The notes below the pieces were generated by a model that saw only the letters and a list, made by a program, of their open reading frames with translations, was not told where the DNA came from and made no database searches. Shown here in pieces: positions 25,501 through 33,235 of a DNA stretch of 35,325 nt. The stretch covers positions 1 through 35,325 of the forward strand of contig CAINXC010000244.1 of NCBI GenBank assembly GCA_903854655.1, given 5' to 3'. The position numbers and the translations under genes are program-made. Position 1 is the stretch's first letter. Each line of letters begins with the position of its first letter. The stretch comes from an uncultured Verrucomicrobiota bacterium. GTDB lineage: Bacteria; Verrucomicrobiota; Verrucomicrobiia; Verrucomicrobiales; Verrucomicrobiaceae.

Positions 25501-25783
25501 CGGAGATCTTGTCCGGAATGGCGCTGAACTCGTTCTCGATGGGCAGGGTGATGATCTTCTCGACCTCCTCCGCCGCATGACCGGGATAGAGCGTGATGAT
25601 CTGTAGCTGGATGTTCGTCACATCCGGGTAGGCCTCGATGGGCAGGTTGATGAACGAGCGGACGCCTACAGCCAGGCAAGCCGCCAGCATCACCATCACA
25701 ATGAGGCGCTGACGCAGCAGCACGGAAGCGAAATTCTTCATGAGCGAGGGAGGAGCAGGCTGGAGGTTGAGGTGATCAGCCAT
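22571..25783 (-). CDS. Heavy-metal efflux RND transporter (CzcA/CusA family)
   Basis: 1070 residues from ATG 25783, which overlaps the stop of the adaptor gene by eight bases. It has the HME-RND layout: N-terminal helix (LRQRLIVMVMLAACLAVGV), two periplasmic halves and twelve predicted membrane segments. The signature DFGIIVDASVVVIEQ near residues 412-428 carries the D, D and E positions used for proton relay in CzcA-type pumps. The N-terminal PIEAYPDVTNIQLQIITLYPG is also typical. This separates it from drug-type RND pumps. The exact metal (Zn/Co/Cd or Cu/Ag) cannot be settled by eye. Inner-membrane pump of a tripartite complex. Confidence 0.93.
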   Translation of the reverse strand: MADHLNLQPAPPSLMKNFASVLLRQRLIVMVMLAACLAVGVRSFINLPIEAYPDVTNIQLQIITLYPGHAAEEVEKIITLPIENEFSAIPDKISVRSLSLFGLSVVTLTFEDTADNFKVRALAYQHLQNLSFPPTIQPSLSPDATPVGELYRYSLQAPPGFPKNELRAIQDWVVAKQFKMVSGVVDDVSFGGPTLNYTVRVDPVKLKSYNLTLANVMAALANSNQSAGGSYMEHGPETYVVRGIGLLKTVDDIGLVAVDTRNGFPVHIKDLGTVAIGERVRLGQCTLMRRAPVAGKPDLVDEDCVQGIVIGRKGENALETVKRIQARAAEINEKMLPPGVRLVPHYDRSELVGRTVHTVYHNMIEGILLVLLTLVVFLGFGNWRSAVIVALAVPFALLGAFTLLDIEGIPANLISVGAIDFGIIVDASVVVIEQIIQLLEHRKPEDRKKLNVLWQAICDTIGSMGKPVIFSKVILLTAFIPLHTLQRVEGKIFRPMALTLTFALIVGTIFSLTFIPVLAHYAMRGGISAKEAFVVRFLKWLYEPLLAFALRVRYLAFLVALAGLAAGGYFLMHAGTEFLPKLDEGALWVRVTMPEDIALNESRKRTTEIRNELAKYPEVKLIVTQTGRPDDGTDVGGFGNLEMLVDLKPREEWTTAKDREGLVKVMDAKVGPLFPGIKIEYSQYIEDNVNEAVSGIKGGELGVKIYGEDPIKLQRAADDMVSALKAIPGAAEVGSEHLLGQPQIHLVPDTRAIARLGLGMVDVQNIIGTAMGGAVASTMYVGERQFDLVVKLAEHSVRDLDAIRAIPVLGANGERVALGNICSVDVKSGFARIYREQNKRRIAVRFAARDRDMGSLIADCKKAVADKVKLPPGYTTEWTGAFENQQRAVARMMIVVPITLALVFFLLLVLFDSSFALATLIMTAVPFSAVGGIFALMFADLNMSVSALVGFIAVSGISVQNNVLIVESIIELRKRGIDLMQSIKDGSISRIRPVVMTAVMAILGLLPAALSTGIGAETARPFAVVIIGGLITATLLTLFIVPLLYIFFEPTRLIFGTHEMEQHEGVARDK

Positions 25784-26936
25784 CGGCGTTGTCCAGGATA
25801 GCTTGGAGGTAAAGGCCGCCATCCTCGACGACGTGCTCGCCCACGCTCAGTCCTTTGGTGATGGCGGCAATGTCGTCGTGATCGTCGGCAACCTCGACCT
25901 CTCGCCGCTCGTAGGTTCCCGGCTTTTTCTCAAGAAAGATGTAGCGCTTGCCATCGACAAACAGCACCGCCTTCGACGGCACCTCAACAGCGGTCTTCCC
26001 GCCGGCCGGAATGATGTCCACATTCACGTATATCTCCGGCTTGAGCAGATCACCAAGATTTTCGACGCTGCCGCGGACTTTCACGGTCCGCGTCAACGGG
26101 TCGAGCATTTCTCCGACCTTCAAAATCTTGCCGGGGAACTTCTTGCCGGGGAACGAGGTGGACTGGACGGAAAGGGTGTCGCCGGGATGGAGGTTGGGCA
26201 GGTCCCTCTCCGTGGCATCGACCATGACCCAAAGGTTCTTTGGATCCGTGACGACGAACACGGGCATCACAAAATTGGGGGCGTTGGCAAGCTGCTGGTC
26301 CGGGCGGATTTCCTGGCCGACGTTGAGGTTGCGGTCCACGACAAATCCCGATATGGGCGACTTGAGGGGGTAAGTCCCGTCCAGTGTCTCACCGGGATTG
26401 CCGTAAAGCTGCGTCAGCTTGACATCGGCGCGGGTTTTTTCCGCCTGCGCCTGGAGCATGTCGTTTTGCGAGCCCTCCAGGTCCTGCACAGACGCGGAGC
26501 CGGCGCGCACCAGCTCCTGGTTGCGCAAAAAGATGTGCGTCTTGGCGTTCACATCAGAGGCGGCCTTGCGGGCATCGGATTGCGCCTGGGCCATGTCTGG
26601 CGATTCCAGGCGGGCAAGCACGTCTCCGGCATGCACGGGCTGGCCTATGTCCACCAGCACCGAATTGACCCGCCCGAACACGGGGCTGAAGACTCGCACG
26701 GTCACTTCCTCATTGGTTGAAACCCGGCCATAAAAATGGCGGGCCAGCTCAGCGCCCTTCTTCGCCTCTGAAATGGCGATCTGGCGGAACTTGGGGGAAT
26801 CGGCGGGAAACTCCACTTCCTCCCCGTGTACGACCGGGCCCGCAGGCTCCTCGGTCTCGATCTTCTTGTCGTGACAAGCACTCAACACAGTGGTGAGGCA
26901 AATCAAAAGCAGCGGTTTTAAAGGGCGGTTTGTCAT
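25776..26936 (-). CDS. RND efflux periplasmic adaptor (CzcB/CusB type lipoprotein)
   Basis: 386 residues. A lipoprotein signal MTNRPLKPLLLICLTTVLSAC puts the acylated Cys at 21, anchoring it to a membrane. The barrel-sandwich/lipoyl half FGRVNSVLVDIGQPVHAGDV, an alpha-hairpin (about 115-165, QAQSDARKAASDVNAKT), the second lipoyl half (PISGFVVDRNLNVGQEI) and beta-barrel/proximal domains follow in the normal order. The adaptor joins the RND pump to the outer-membrane channel. Its 3' end overlaps the pump gene's start, and it begins 22 bases after the channel gene. Confidence 0.92.
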   Translation of the reverse strand: MTNRPLKPLLLICLTTVLSACHDKKIETEEPAGPVVHGEEVEFPADSPKFRQIAISEAKKGAELARHFYGRVSTNEEVTVRVFSPVFGRVNSVLVDIGQPVHAGDVLARLESPDMAQAQSDARKAASDVNAKTHIFLRNQELVRAGSASVQDLEGSQNDMLQAQAEKTRADVKLTQLYGNPGETLDGTYPLKSPISGFVVDRNLNVGQEIRPDQQLANAPNFVMPVFVVTDPKNLWVMVDATERDLPNLHPGDTLSVQSTSFPGKKFPGKILKVGEMLDPLTRTVKVRGSVENLGDLLKPEIYVNVDIIPAGGKTAVEVPSKAVLFVDGKRYIFLEKKPGTYERREVEVADDHDDIAAITKGLSVGEHVVEDGGLYLQAILDNADG

Positions 26937-26958
26937 GGGAGCTCGGCGCGTACGGAAA

Positions 26959-28482
26959 TCAAGGTTTCAAGTAAGGCTGGGTGGCCTGAAGGTCTGCGGT
27001 GGCGGCGACATTGTCGGAAGCAGCCTGTGCCTGGGCGGTGCGCACATCATTGTCGCTGCGAATGGCGTCCAGCAGGGCCACCAGCGGCTTCGCACCCTTT
27101 TCATAGGCAAAGCGAACGGCCTGCAATGAGGCATTGGACTGGCGGACCACCGTGTCCCGGTAGTTCACCCACTTGTCGCGCGTGGCGCGGTAGGTGGCGG
27201 AGGCCTGCACAGCATCGCTCATCACCATTTCACGCACTTTTTGAAGCGCCAGCTCCGCAGCCTCTTTCTGGGCCTTCGCAAGGGCGATGGCCCCCTTGTT
27301 CTGGTTCCAAATCGGGAGCGGAAGGGAAATGCCAAAGCCCACTGTGTTCGTGGAACTGGGTGGGCTGGGGTTGTGTTCCACGAGCGGTGCAAGGGTCAGG
27401 TCCGGGATGCGGCCCGCCCTGGCCAGGCGAAAGTTTGCCTCCATTTGTGCCACCATCGCTTCTGCGGCGACCACGTCGGGCCGCTCACCTTTGGCCTCCG
27501 CCCGGTGGAGAGCAAGCTTGTCGCCGAGATCGCCCAGCTTGTCCGCGAGACGAATGGTGCCGGCCGGCTTCTTGACAGCAAGCAGCAGCTCAAGGCTCAC
27601 CCGGGCGTTGCGCGCATTCGCCTCTTCGATGACGCGATCTGAGGCGAAGCGCTCTGCGGCAATCTCAAGCTGCAGCTCGTCGGATTCCGAGCTGGCACCG
27701 ATTTCCAGGCTGCGTTTGGCAATCTTGGCCTCTTTGACGAGGGTGTCTTCCGATTCCTTCAAGATGGCCACCAGCGCATCCTCTTGAAGCACCTTCACAT
27801 AGGCTTTGGTCACAGCGGCTTTGAGCTGTCTCTCCGCATCCTGGAACAGCGCCTCTGCATTCAGCAGACCGTGCTTTGCAGCCAGTTGCCGCCACTTGCG
27901 CTTGCCGCCGAGCTCAATCAACTGGCTCACGGAGCCAATGCTGTCATAACTGCGCTGGAAGAAGCCGTTGCCCATGCCCACGTCAGAATTTTTTCCAATT
28001 TTCGCCGTGGACAGGGAGGCGTTGGGATTGGGAAACTCCTTCGCGATGAGCAACTGGGCGCGGCTCTGCTCGATATTGCTCTTCTGGGTGAGCAGGTCCA
28101 GGTTTCGAATGACCGCGATCTCCAGGGCCTTGGTCAACGTGATGGCTGCAGGAAACGGGCTTGGCTCCTTGCCCGCGATGGGCGCCGAAGGCCTGAAGGG
28201 AGGAATCCCCTCCGCCAGCCGCTTTACGTTTGGTACTTTGCCGAGTTCGGATGGATCGGCGCCTGCGGACACTCCTGCCAGTGGCAGGGAGGAACTTGGA
28301 GGTGCTGCCACCGGGACTGAATCCGTGCCTGCCGCCAGCATGGCCCACCCGAAAAAGAATATCAGGGCCATGGCACCCGTTCCGTCCCGCTTCCCGGAAA
28401 AATCGGCGATAGATCGCCCAACCATGGATCCCATGGGACCGAAAGGTTGAATTGTCCGACTGCGGCTAACCATATTTTTCAT
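26959..28482 (-). CDS. TolC/CzcC-type outer-membrane efflux channel
   Basis: About 507 residues with OEP repeats: LTKALEIAVIRNLDLLTQKS and a second half-repeat with EAMVAQMEANFRLARAGRIP, LGLPLPIWNQNKG-like GISLPLPIWNQNKG, then a helical coiled-coil end. The signal region is ALIFFFGWAMLAAG, unusually far (about 40 residues) from the first possible ATG. Starts at 28482 (ATGAAAAATATG) or 28473 or further in are all possible, so the N-terminus is uncertain. First gene of the efflux operon (channel, adaptor, pump), in czcCBA order. Confidence 0.88.
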   Translation of the reverse strand: MKNMVSRSRTIQPFGPMGSMVGRSIADFSGKRDGTGAMALIFFFGWAMLAAGTDSVPVAAPPSSSLPLAGVSAGADPSELGKVPNVKRLAEGIPPFRPSAPIAGKEPSPFPAAITLTKALEIAVIRNLDLLTQKSNIEQSRAQLLIAKEFPNPNASLSTAKIGKNSDVGMGNGFFQRSYDSIGSVSQLIELGGKRKWRQLAAKHGLLNAEALFQDAERQLKAAVTKAYVKVLQEDALVAILKESEDTLVKEAKIAKRSLEIGASSESDELQLEIAAERFASDRVIEEANARNARVSLELLLAVKKPAGTIRLADKLGDLGDKLALHRAEAKGERPDVVAAEAMVAQMEANFRLARAGRIPDLTLAPLVEHNPSPPSSTNTVGFGISLPLPIWNQNKGAIALAKAQKEAAELALQKVREMVMSDAVQASATYRATRDKWVNYRDTVVRQSNASLQAVRFAYEKGAKPLVALLDAIRSDNDVRTAQAQAASDNVAATADLQATQPYLKP

Positions 28483-28565
28483 TTTAATATACATTTTCAC
28501 GCAAGGCATTCGGTGGAACGTCTCGCACATGAACACCCGCGCAGCCAACCGGAATCTGACCTCTC

Positions 28566-28579
28566 ATACTGTCCAGTAT
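28566..28579. promoter_or_regulatory. Palindrome upstream of the metal efflux operon
   Basis: ATACTG-TC-CAGTAT, perfect 6-bp arms, about 85 bases upstream of the probable start of the efflux operon. A candidate operator for a metal-responsive regulator, not assigned to a family. Confidence 0.4.
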
Positions 28580-28704
28580 AGTTGCCAAAGCCCTGTGGCT
28601 CACGGCGCTTGAAATCGGGCTCCACAACGCCGTCCGACGGACCCGCCAAATCAACAAGCATCAAAGGGAATGGGAGGCGCGTGCCTGAGGCACGCCAGTG
28701 ACAA

Positions 28705-28765
28705 TTCATTCTACTACTACCTTCAGCATTCATTGTGCCATGATCCTGAGCATTCATTGTGCCAT
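28705..28765. repeat. Tandem 24-bp repeat
   Basis: AGCATTCATTGTGCCAT occurs at 28725-28741 and 28749-28765, a 24-base period. A more divergent third unit (ATTCATTCTACTACTACC) precedes it. Function unknown. Confidence 0.55.
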
Positions 28766-28981
28766 AGTCTCCGGTGTGTCCCAAGTTTATCAATTTCCCA
28801 CCATCCTATCACCCATACGGCAATTATTTATCACCTTGCTTCGGACCCTTGTCCCGCTAGCGCGCCGCCTTATTCCCTGTAGGGACGAGACCCCTATATG
28901 CTCACATTCCTTTCGGCGCTGCGTTCGGAGGGTGAAATGGATGCTCCCCATTTTGGCGAACCCCGGCACCCCGCCCCAGAA

Positions 28982-29016
28982 GGTGCGGTGGGACCCAACC
29001 AAAATCCCACCGCACC
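28982..29016 (-). terminator. Hairpin downstream of porin 1
   Basis: A perfect 12-bp stem GGTGCGGTGGGA / TCCCACCGCACC with an 11-base loop. Stem top and loop match the terminator of porin 2 (31125-31157). Here no T-tract follows on the minus strand and the hairpin is 170 bases after the stop, so terminator function is weaker. Confidence 0.5.
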
Positions 29017-29188
29017 AGGAGTGGCCGGACTGCCTCCAACCATGAAACAGCATCCGGGCGTTTTTGATCCTAGCCAAGGGCTAGAAAATGAAGTTTTGTC
29101 ATGTCAGCCGACAAGAACGCCCGACCGGAGCCTGCCCTTTCGTGGATTCCACGATGGCAGAACACCAGCCGGGCGTGCCCGTCAGATG

Positions 29189-30736
29189 CTAGAAGTGATA
29201 GACCAAATCACAACCGAGGGTGAACTGGTTGTGGCGGATGCCGTTGTCATACGCTTCTGCCTGGTAGGAGTGATCGAAGCGGATTTCCGGGCGGATCGTG
29301 ATCAGCTTGTTCGGCCACCAGGTGATGCCGATGGCGTGCTCCGAATAGACGGTCGCGTGGCCGGTGCGGCTGCCGTCCATGTCATTGAACATTTCATTCC
29401 GGACGGACAGGAAGGTGTTGTCCGCCAGACGGAAATTGGTGTAGTTCAGCACCGAGCACTCGGCGGCATAGCCGGGATGAGCGGTGAAGAACCCGTTCTG
29501 GAACGGCACGGCGGCGGTGGGGGCCGTCGTCGAACCCTTCATGTACATGTACCAGGATTCGGTGCTCGTCCAGACCTTGTCGTTGAACTTATGGGTCCAG
29601 GTGACCACTTCCTGCTGGAGGTTGTTATAACCCCACCTTGCATCGTTGAAGGAATTGGAGCCGCCGTAAATGGAGTCCTTGTTGTCATCGGAAATCCATT
29701 GGATCATGATCGTTCCAGTCGGCTCACGACCCTGATCAGCCTGCCAGGGCGCCACGTCGTTGCCGGCGGCAATGCCCGCCTGGAAGATCCAGTTCTTGTT
29801 CAGCTTGGTCGTGGTGAAGACGCCCCACTGGGTATAGGGGTCAAAGCCATAAGTCAGCGAATGGCTGGCCATAAGGTTGTTCGGAGCAAGCTGGGCTTCG
29901 ATGTCGGCTTCCGAGATGATACGGCCAATGGTGATGTTCATCCCTTCCGCGATCCAGGGAATGTAGAGGTTGGCATAGATCATGGGCATGTCGAAGCCGT
30001 AATAGTCGTTGTGCTTCAACAACTGGCTGTCGAGGAACCCACGCGAGATCATGTATCGGTAGTCCAGGCCATAGACGGCGGAAATACGGAAGCCCCAGTC
30101 GATGTCGTCAGTCTGATACTCGTCAGCCATGCGCTCGATGTAAACCACCGCCTGGTTCAGCTCCATCTGGTTCGGGCGAAGGTCATAAACTTCCGGGAAG
30201 TTGGCATTGGGGCCTGGCAGGGTGTTCTTCCCCGAGACATTGCGCGACGTGCTCAGGTTGCCGGAGACATTGATCCAGCCGTAGATCTGGATGCGGCTGT
30301 CTTTCCAGGCGCACCCGTTCGGGCCGTCATAGATCGCCTGCATCAAGGGATACGGGCTGTCCACCAACGCACCGGGGTCGCCGATGATCGTCGGAAGGCC
30401 GCCGATCTGCCATTCGCCGTTCGGATAGGGCGGGCCGTCAAATGGCGGCGGCTGGCCGCGACGCTTCGGCTCCGGATCGCCGGGTTTCGGGGGGGACCAG
30501 ACGGGGATCGCACTCTGCTCCCCAAAGGCTTCATTCAGCCTCTGCCAGAACCCTTCGCCAGCTTTCTTGCCGCACGGGGGTGCCGCTGGCGCCGGGGTCT
30601 TGGCGTCCTTGGAAGTGTCCTTCTTCTTTGCCGCGACCGGCTTGGTGCTGTCGTCCGCCGCTTTTGCAGCGGGGGCTGACAACCCCAGCATGAGGGCAGC
30701 CGCGCAAGCGGCCATTAATTTCGATTTTGAGATCAT
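29189..30736 (-). CDS. Outer-membrane beta-barrel protein, porin paralogue 1
   Basis: 515 residues from ATG 30736 (MISKSKLMAACAAALMLGLS, signal peptide cut near AAKA). Then an Ala/Lys/Pro-rich linker and a conserved segment FDGPPYP-GEWQIGG, followed by alternating beta-strand-like sequence with many aromatic girdle positions, ending in CDLVYHF. A C-terminal Phe is the usual barrel assembly signal. The features match the large BBP2-like/porin-type outer-membrane proteins of Verrucomicrobia and Planctomycetes. Cys positions in PPCGKK, NGCAW and near the end are shared by all paralogues and may form disulphides. The exact solute is unknown. Confidence 0.82.
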   Translation of the reverse strand: MISKSKLMAACAAALMLGLSAPAAKAADDSTKPVAAKKKDTSKDAKTPAPAAPPCGKKAGEGFWQRLNEAFGEQSAIPVWSPPKPGDPEPKRRGQPPPFDGPPYPNGEWQIGGLPTIIGDPGALVDSPYPLMQAIYDGPNGCAWKDSRIQIYGWINVSGNLSTSRNVSGKNTLPGPNANFPEVYDLRPNQMELNQAVVYIERMADEYQTDDIDWGFRISAVYGLDYRYMISRGFLDSQLLKHNDYYGFDMPMIYANLYIPWIAEGMNITIGRIISEADIEAQLAPNNLMASHSLTYGFDPYTQWGVFTTTKLNKNWIFQAGIAAGNDVAPWQADQGREPTGTIMIQWISDDNKDSIYGGSNSFNDARWGYNNLQQEVVTWTHKFNDKVWTSTESWYMYMKGSTTAPTAAVPFQNGFFTAHPGYAAECSVLNYTNFRLADNTFLSVRNEMFNDMDGSRTGHATVYSEHAIGITWWPNKLITIRPEIRFDHSYQAEAYDNGIRHNQFTLGCDLVYHF

Positions 30737-30830
30737 TGGAGACGTGTTGTTTGTTGTTATCGGGTTGATGCGTGTTGTTTGCGGATGCATGCGGGATGTC
30801 ATGCGGAGAGACTACATAATGACAAAGGAT

Positions 30831-30880
30831 ATGCCTATGAACAGTAAAGAAATGCTGAAACGAGTTAAGGGAGTGTTATC
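30831..30880 (-). promoter_or_regulatory. Direct-repeat promoter element of porin 1
   Basis: Read on the minus strand it falls into 11-base units GATAACACTCC, CTTAACTCGTT, TCAGCATTTCT, TTACTGTTCAT and ends ATAGGCAT. The same layout recurs before the other paralogues. It resembles a Pho-box-like set of direct repeats; binding is inferred. Confidence 0.5.
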
Positions 30881-30944
30881 AGGGAGGGAGTGCCGTCAGC
30901 AGGCCAGCCGCGCAAAAGGCCAGTAGTTTCGAGTCGGCGATCAT
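30879..30944 (-). pseudogene. Relic of a fourth porin paralogue: signal peptide only
   Basis: ATG at 30944 starts 21 residues MIADSKLLAFCAAGLLTALP (then P), ending in TGA at 30879-30881. They align with the paralogues' signal peptide (MISKSKLMAACAAALMLGLS). The whole mature barrel is missing, and the frame stops exactly where the porin 1 promoter repeats begin. Upstream it keeps its own leader and repeat promoter (31031-31081). A deletion by recombination between tandem copies is the simplest reading. Confidence 0.65.
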
Positions 30945-31030
30945 TGTTGGCGTGTTGTTGTAGGGTTGAGGAATGTTGCGTTGTGGATGCATGACGGAAG
31001 GTCATACGGGACCCTAGTTCAGCACGGGCC

Positions 31031-31081
31031 ATGCCCATGAACTGTAAAGGAAAAGCCCAAATGTATTAAGAAGGTGTTAAC
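31031..31081 (-). promoter_or_regulatory. Direct-repeat promoter element of the decayed porin copy
   Basis: On the minus strand GTTAACACCTT, CTTAATACATT, then TTGGGC, TTTCCTTTACAGTTCAT and GGGCAT: the same order and about 11-base spacing as upstream of the intact paralogues. Confidence 0.5.
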
Positions 31082-31089
31082 ATGGCACG

Positions 31090-31115
31090 AAAAGGCCCGG
31101 CATTGCTGCCGGGCC
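31090..31115 (-). terminator. Second terminator hairpin after porin 2
   Basis: A 9-bp stem GGCCCGGCA / TGCCGGGCC with a 4-base loop, followed on the minus strand by TTTT. It directly follows the first hairpin. Confidence 0.65.
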
Positions 31116-31157
31116 AAAAAAAGAGTCCGGTGGGATCCAACCAAAATCCCACCGGAC
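31116..31157 (-). terminator. Rho-independent terminator after porin 2
   Basis: An 11-bp stem GTCCGGTGGGA / TCCCACCGGAC with an 11-base loop, followed on the minus strand by TCTTTTTTT. It lies about 60 bases after the stop codon. Stem top and loop are shared with the hairpin after porin 1. Confidence 0.8.
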
Positions 31158-31215
31158 CCATGTTGCCAGGTTGTCTCCCAACCACGAAACGCCAGCCGGA
31201 CGGCTGGATTTGAGG

Positions 31216-32760
31216 TCAGAACTTGTACACCACGTCACAACTGAAGGTGACCTGGTTCTTGCGGATGCCGTTGTCATACGCAGGCATGTCGTAGGAGCGA
31301 TCGAAGCGGATTTCCGGGCGGATCGTGAGCAGCTTGTTCGGCCACCAGGTGATGCCAATGGCATGCTCCGAATAGGTGGTCGCGTAGCCGGTCCGCTGCC
31401 CCACCGTGTCGTTGAAACACTCGTTCCGGATGGACAGGAAGGTATTGTCCGCCAGACGGAAGTTGGTGTAGTTCAGCACGGCGCTCTCGGGGGCATAGCC
31501 GGCATGCTTGGGGTAGAAGCCGTTCTGGAACGGCACGGCGGCGGTGGGGCCCGTCGTCGCATGTTCCATGTACATGTACCAAGCTTCAGTGCTGGTCCAC
31601 ACCGTCTCATTGAACTTGTGGGTCCAGGTGACCACTTCATGCTGGAGGTTGTTGTAACCGAACTGGGCATTGTTGAAGGAATTGGAGCCGCCATAAATGG
31701 AGTCCTTGTTGTCATTGGAGATCCATTGGATCATGACCGTTCCGGTTGGCTGGCGGCCTGGATCATTCACCCAGGGCGCCACGTCGTTGCCGCAGGAGAT
31801 GCCTGCCTGGAAGGTCCAGTTCTTGTTCAGCTTGGTCGTGGTGAAGACCCCCCACATGGTGTAAGGATCGAAACTGTAGAGCAGCGAGTGGCTGGACATG
31901 AGGTTGTTCGGCGCAAGCTGGGCTTCGATGTCCGCCAGCGAGATGCTGCGGCCAATGGTGATGTTCATGCCTTCCGCGATCCAGGGAATGTAGATGTTGG
32001 CATAGATCATCGGCATGTCGAAGCCGGTATAGTTGTTGGCTTTCAACAACTGGCCGTCGAGGAAACCACGGGAGATCATGTAGCGGTAGTCCAGGCCATA
32101 GACGCCGGAAATGCGGAAACCCCAGTCAATGGAATCCGTCTGGAACTCGTCGGCCAGGCGTTCGATGTAAATCACCGCCTGGTTCAATTCTATCTGATTC
32201 GGGCGCAGGTCATACGATTCCGGGAAGTTGCCGTTGGGGCCTGGCAGGGTGCCCTTCGGCGAGATGTTGTGGGAGCTGCTCAGGTTGCCTGAGATGTCGA
32301 TCCAGCCGTAGATCTGGATGCGGCTTTCTTTCCAGGCGCATCCGTTCGGGCCGTCATAGATCGCCTGCATCAAAGGCGTCGGGCTGTCCACCAGGTCGCC
32401 AGGATCACCGATGATCGTGGGGCAGCCGCCTAGCTGCCATTCACTGTCCGGGTAGGGCGGGCCGTCAAAGGGAGGCGAAAATCCACGGCGTTTGGGCGCA
32501 GGATCGCCAGGCTTCGGGGCAACGTAGGCGGGAGTGGCCGACTGCTCCGCGTAGGCTTCATTCAACCTCTGGAAGAAGCCTTTATTGGCCTTTGTCCCAC
32601 AGGTGGGGGTGGCGGGCGCCGGGTTCTTCGCGTCCTTGGACGGGTCTTTCTTCTTCGCCGCCGGTTTGGCAGTGTCTTCGCTCGCCTTCACGGTGGGGGC
32701 CGACAGCCCCAGCATGAGGGCGGCCGCGCAAGCGACCAGTAATTTCGATGTTGAGATCAT
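31216..32760 (-). CDS. Outer-membrane beta-barrel protein, porin paralogue 2
   Basis: 514 residues from ATG 32760 (MISTSKLLVACAAALMLGLS, cut near TVKA). Same plan as paralogue 1: Lys/Pro linker (AKKKDPSKDAKNPAPATPTC), FNRL-type amphipathic segment FFQRLNEAYAEQS, FDGPPYPDSEWQLGG, conserved NGCAWKES, RIQIYGWIDISGNL and a barrel ending CDVVYKF. Close to paralogue 1 through most of the barrel (for example GFDMPMIYANIYIPWIAEGM), whereas its N-terminal linker differs from those of paralogues 1 and 3. It has the best defined terminator of the group. Confidence 0.82.
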   Translation of the reverse strand: MISTSKLLVACAAALMLGLSAPTVKASEDTAKPAAKKKDPSKDAKNPAPATPTCGTKANKGFFQRLNEAYAEQSATPAYVAPKPGDPAPKRRGFSPPFDGPPYPDSEWQLGGCPTIIGDPGDLVDSPTPLMQAIYDGPNGCAWKESRIQIYGWIDISGNLSSSHNISPKGTLPGPNGNFPESYDLRPNQIELNQAVIYIERLADEFQTDSIDWGFRISGVYGLDYRYMISRGFLDGQLLKANNYTGFDMPMIYANIYIPWIAEGMNITIGRSISLADIEAQLAPNNLMSSHSLLYSFDPYTMWGVFTTTKLNKNWTFQAGISCGNDVAPWVNDPGRQPTGTVMIQWISNDNKDSIYGGSNSFNNAQFGYNNLQHEVVTWTHKFNETVWTSTEAWYMYMEHATTGPTAAVPFQNGFYPKHAGYAPESAVLNYTNFRLADNTFLSIRNECFNDTVGQRTGYATTYSEHAIGITWWPNKLLTIRPEIRFDRSYDMPAYDNGIRKNQVTFSCDVVYKF

Positions 32761-32850
32761 TGGCTGGGTGTTGTTGTCGGGTTGAGGGGTGTTGTGTTGT
32801 TGATGCATGTCGTGAGGTGATGCGGGATCGGCCATGGCATTAGCAAGGGC

Positions 32851-32893
32851 GATGCCTATGCGGTTAAAAAAGTGTTAAGCCGTGTTTTAACAC
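32851..32893 (-). promoter_or_regulatory. Direct-repeat promoter element of porin 2
   Basis: Minus-strand units CTTAACACTTT and TTTAACCGCAT, followed by AGGCAT. Just upstream is a palindrome GTGTTAAAACAC. Same spacing class as the other paralogues. Confidence 0.5.
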
Positions 32894-33177
32894 GAACGAG
32901 CTTCCTCGAAACGCGAGCCCTGTGTAGTTAAGAAAGTGCTAAGGTGCGCTTTAGCCCGAAAGACCATCTTAAGGATTGGCATTAGGGTTAAACATGATGC
33001 GCGTCCCGGCCCTGTCTTTGAAGGGCTGTCGGGAGAAACGCCGCTGCCACGGTCCGCCGGTCTCGCCCAGTTGCCGGTTCCTTTCTCCGGCCTTTGACGC
33101 TCTCGCGCGGCGTTGCGTCTCCGGGGAACTCAACCTCAACCCAGGACGCGGCATATCGCCGGCCAATAGACAAGCAA

Positions 33178-33204
33178 GGGTGCCGCCAGCTTGTGACGGC
33201 ACCC
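33178..33204 (-). terminator. Hairpin after porin 3
   Basis: An 8-bp stem GGGTGCCG / CGGCACCC with an 11-base loop, followed on the minus strand by TTGCTTGTC. Probable terminator, weak T-tract, about 35 bases after the stop. Confidence 0.55.
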
Positions 33205-33235
33205 CGCAGTTTGTCGTTTACCCGTCTAAACTAAA

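Larger units (their letters stand above)
28483..29188. other. Intergenic region between porin 1 and the efflux operon
   Basis: About 700 bases with no gene I can support; the minus-strand frame over 28497-28793 lacks a recognisable domain. It holds the palindrome at 28566-28579, a short 24-bp tandem repeat, the inverted repeat GCGTGCC-TGA-GGCACGC (28679-28695) and the hairpin at 28982-29016. The efflux operon promoter should lie at 28490-28650. Confidence 0.45.
32761..33235. other. Intergenic region between porins 2 and 3
   Basis: It contains the porin 2 leader and promoter repeats (32851-32893), a second similar repeat set near 32924-32955 (GTTAAGAAAGTGCTAAG on the plus strand), and the hairpin after porin 3 (33178-33204). 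No gene supported in the remaining 200 bases. Confidence 0.5.

Noticed and set aside
23399..25606. A 735-codon open frame on the plus strand opposite the RND pump
   Set aside because: His/Asp/Arg-rich shadow without recognisable domains; the minus strand carries the pump with its signature motifs.
28705..28765. CRISPR array
   Set aside because: Two to three units with 24-base period and no unique spacers; no cas genes in the window.
28497..28793. Minus-strand frame with repeated TMNA units before the efflux operon
   Set aside because: The repeats come from the 24-bp DNA repeat; no domain and the region should hold the promoter.
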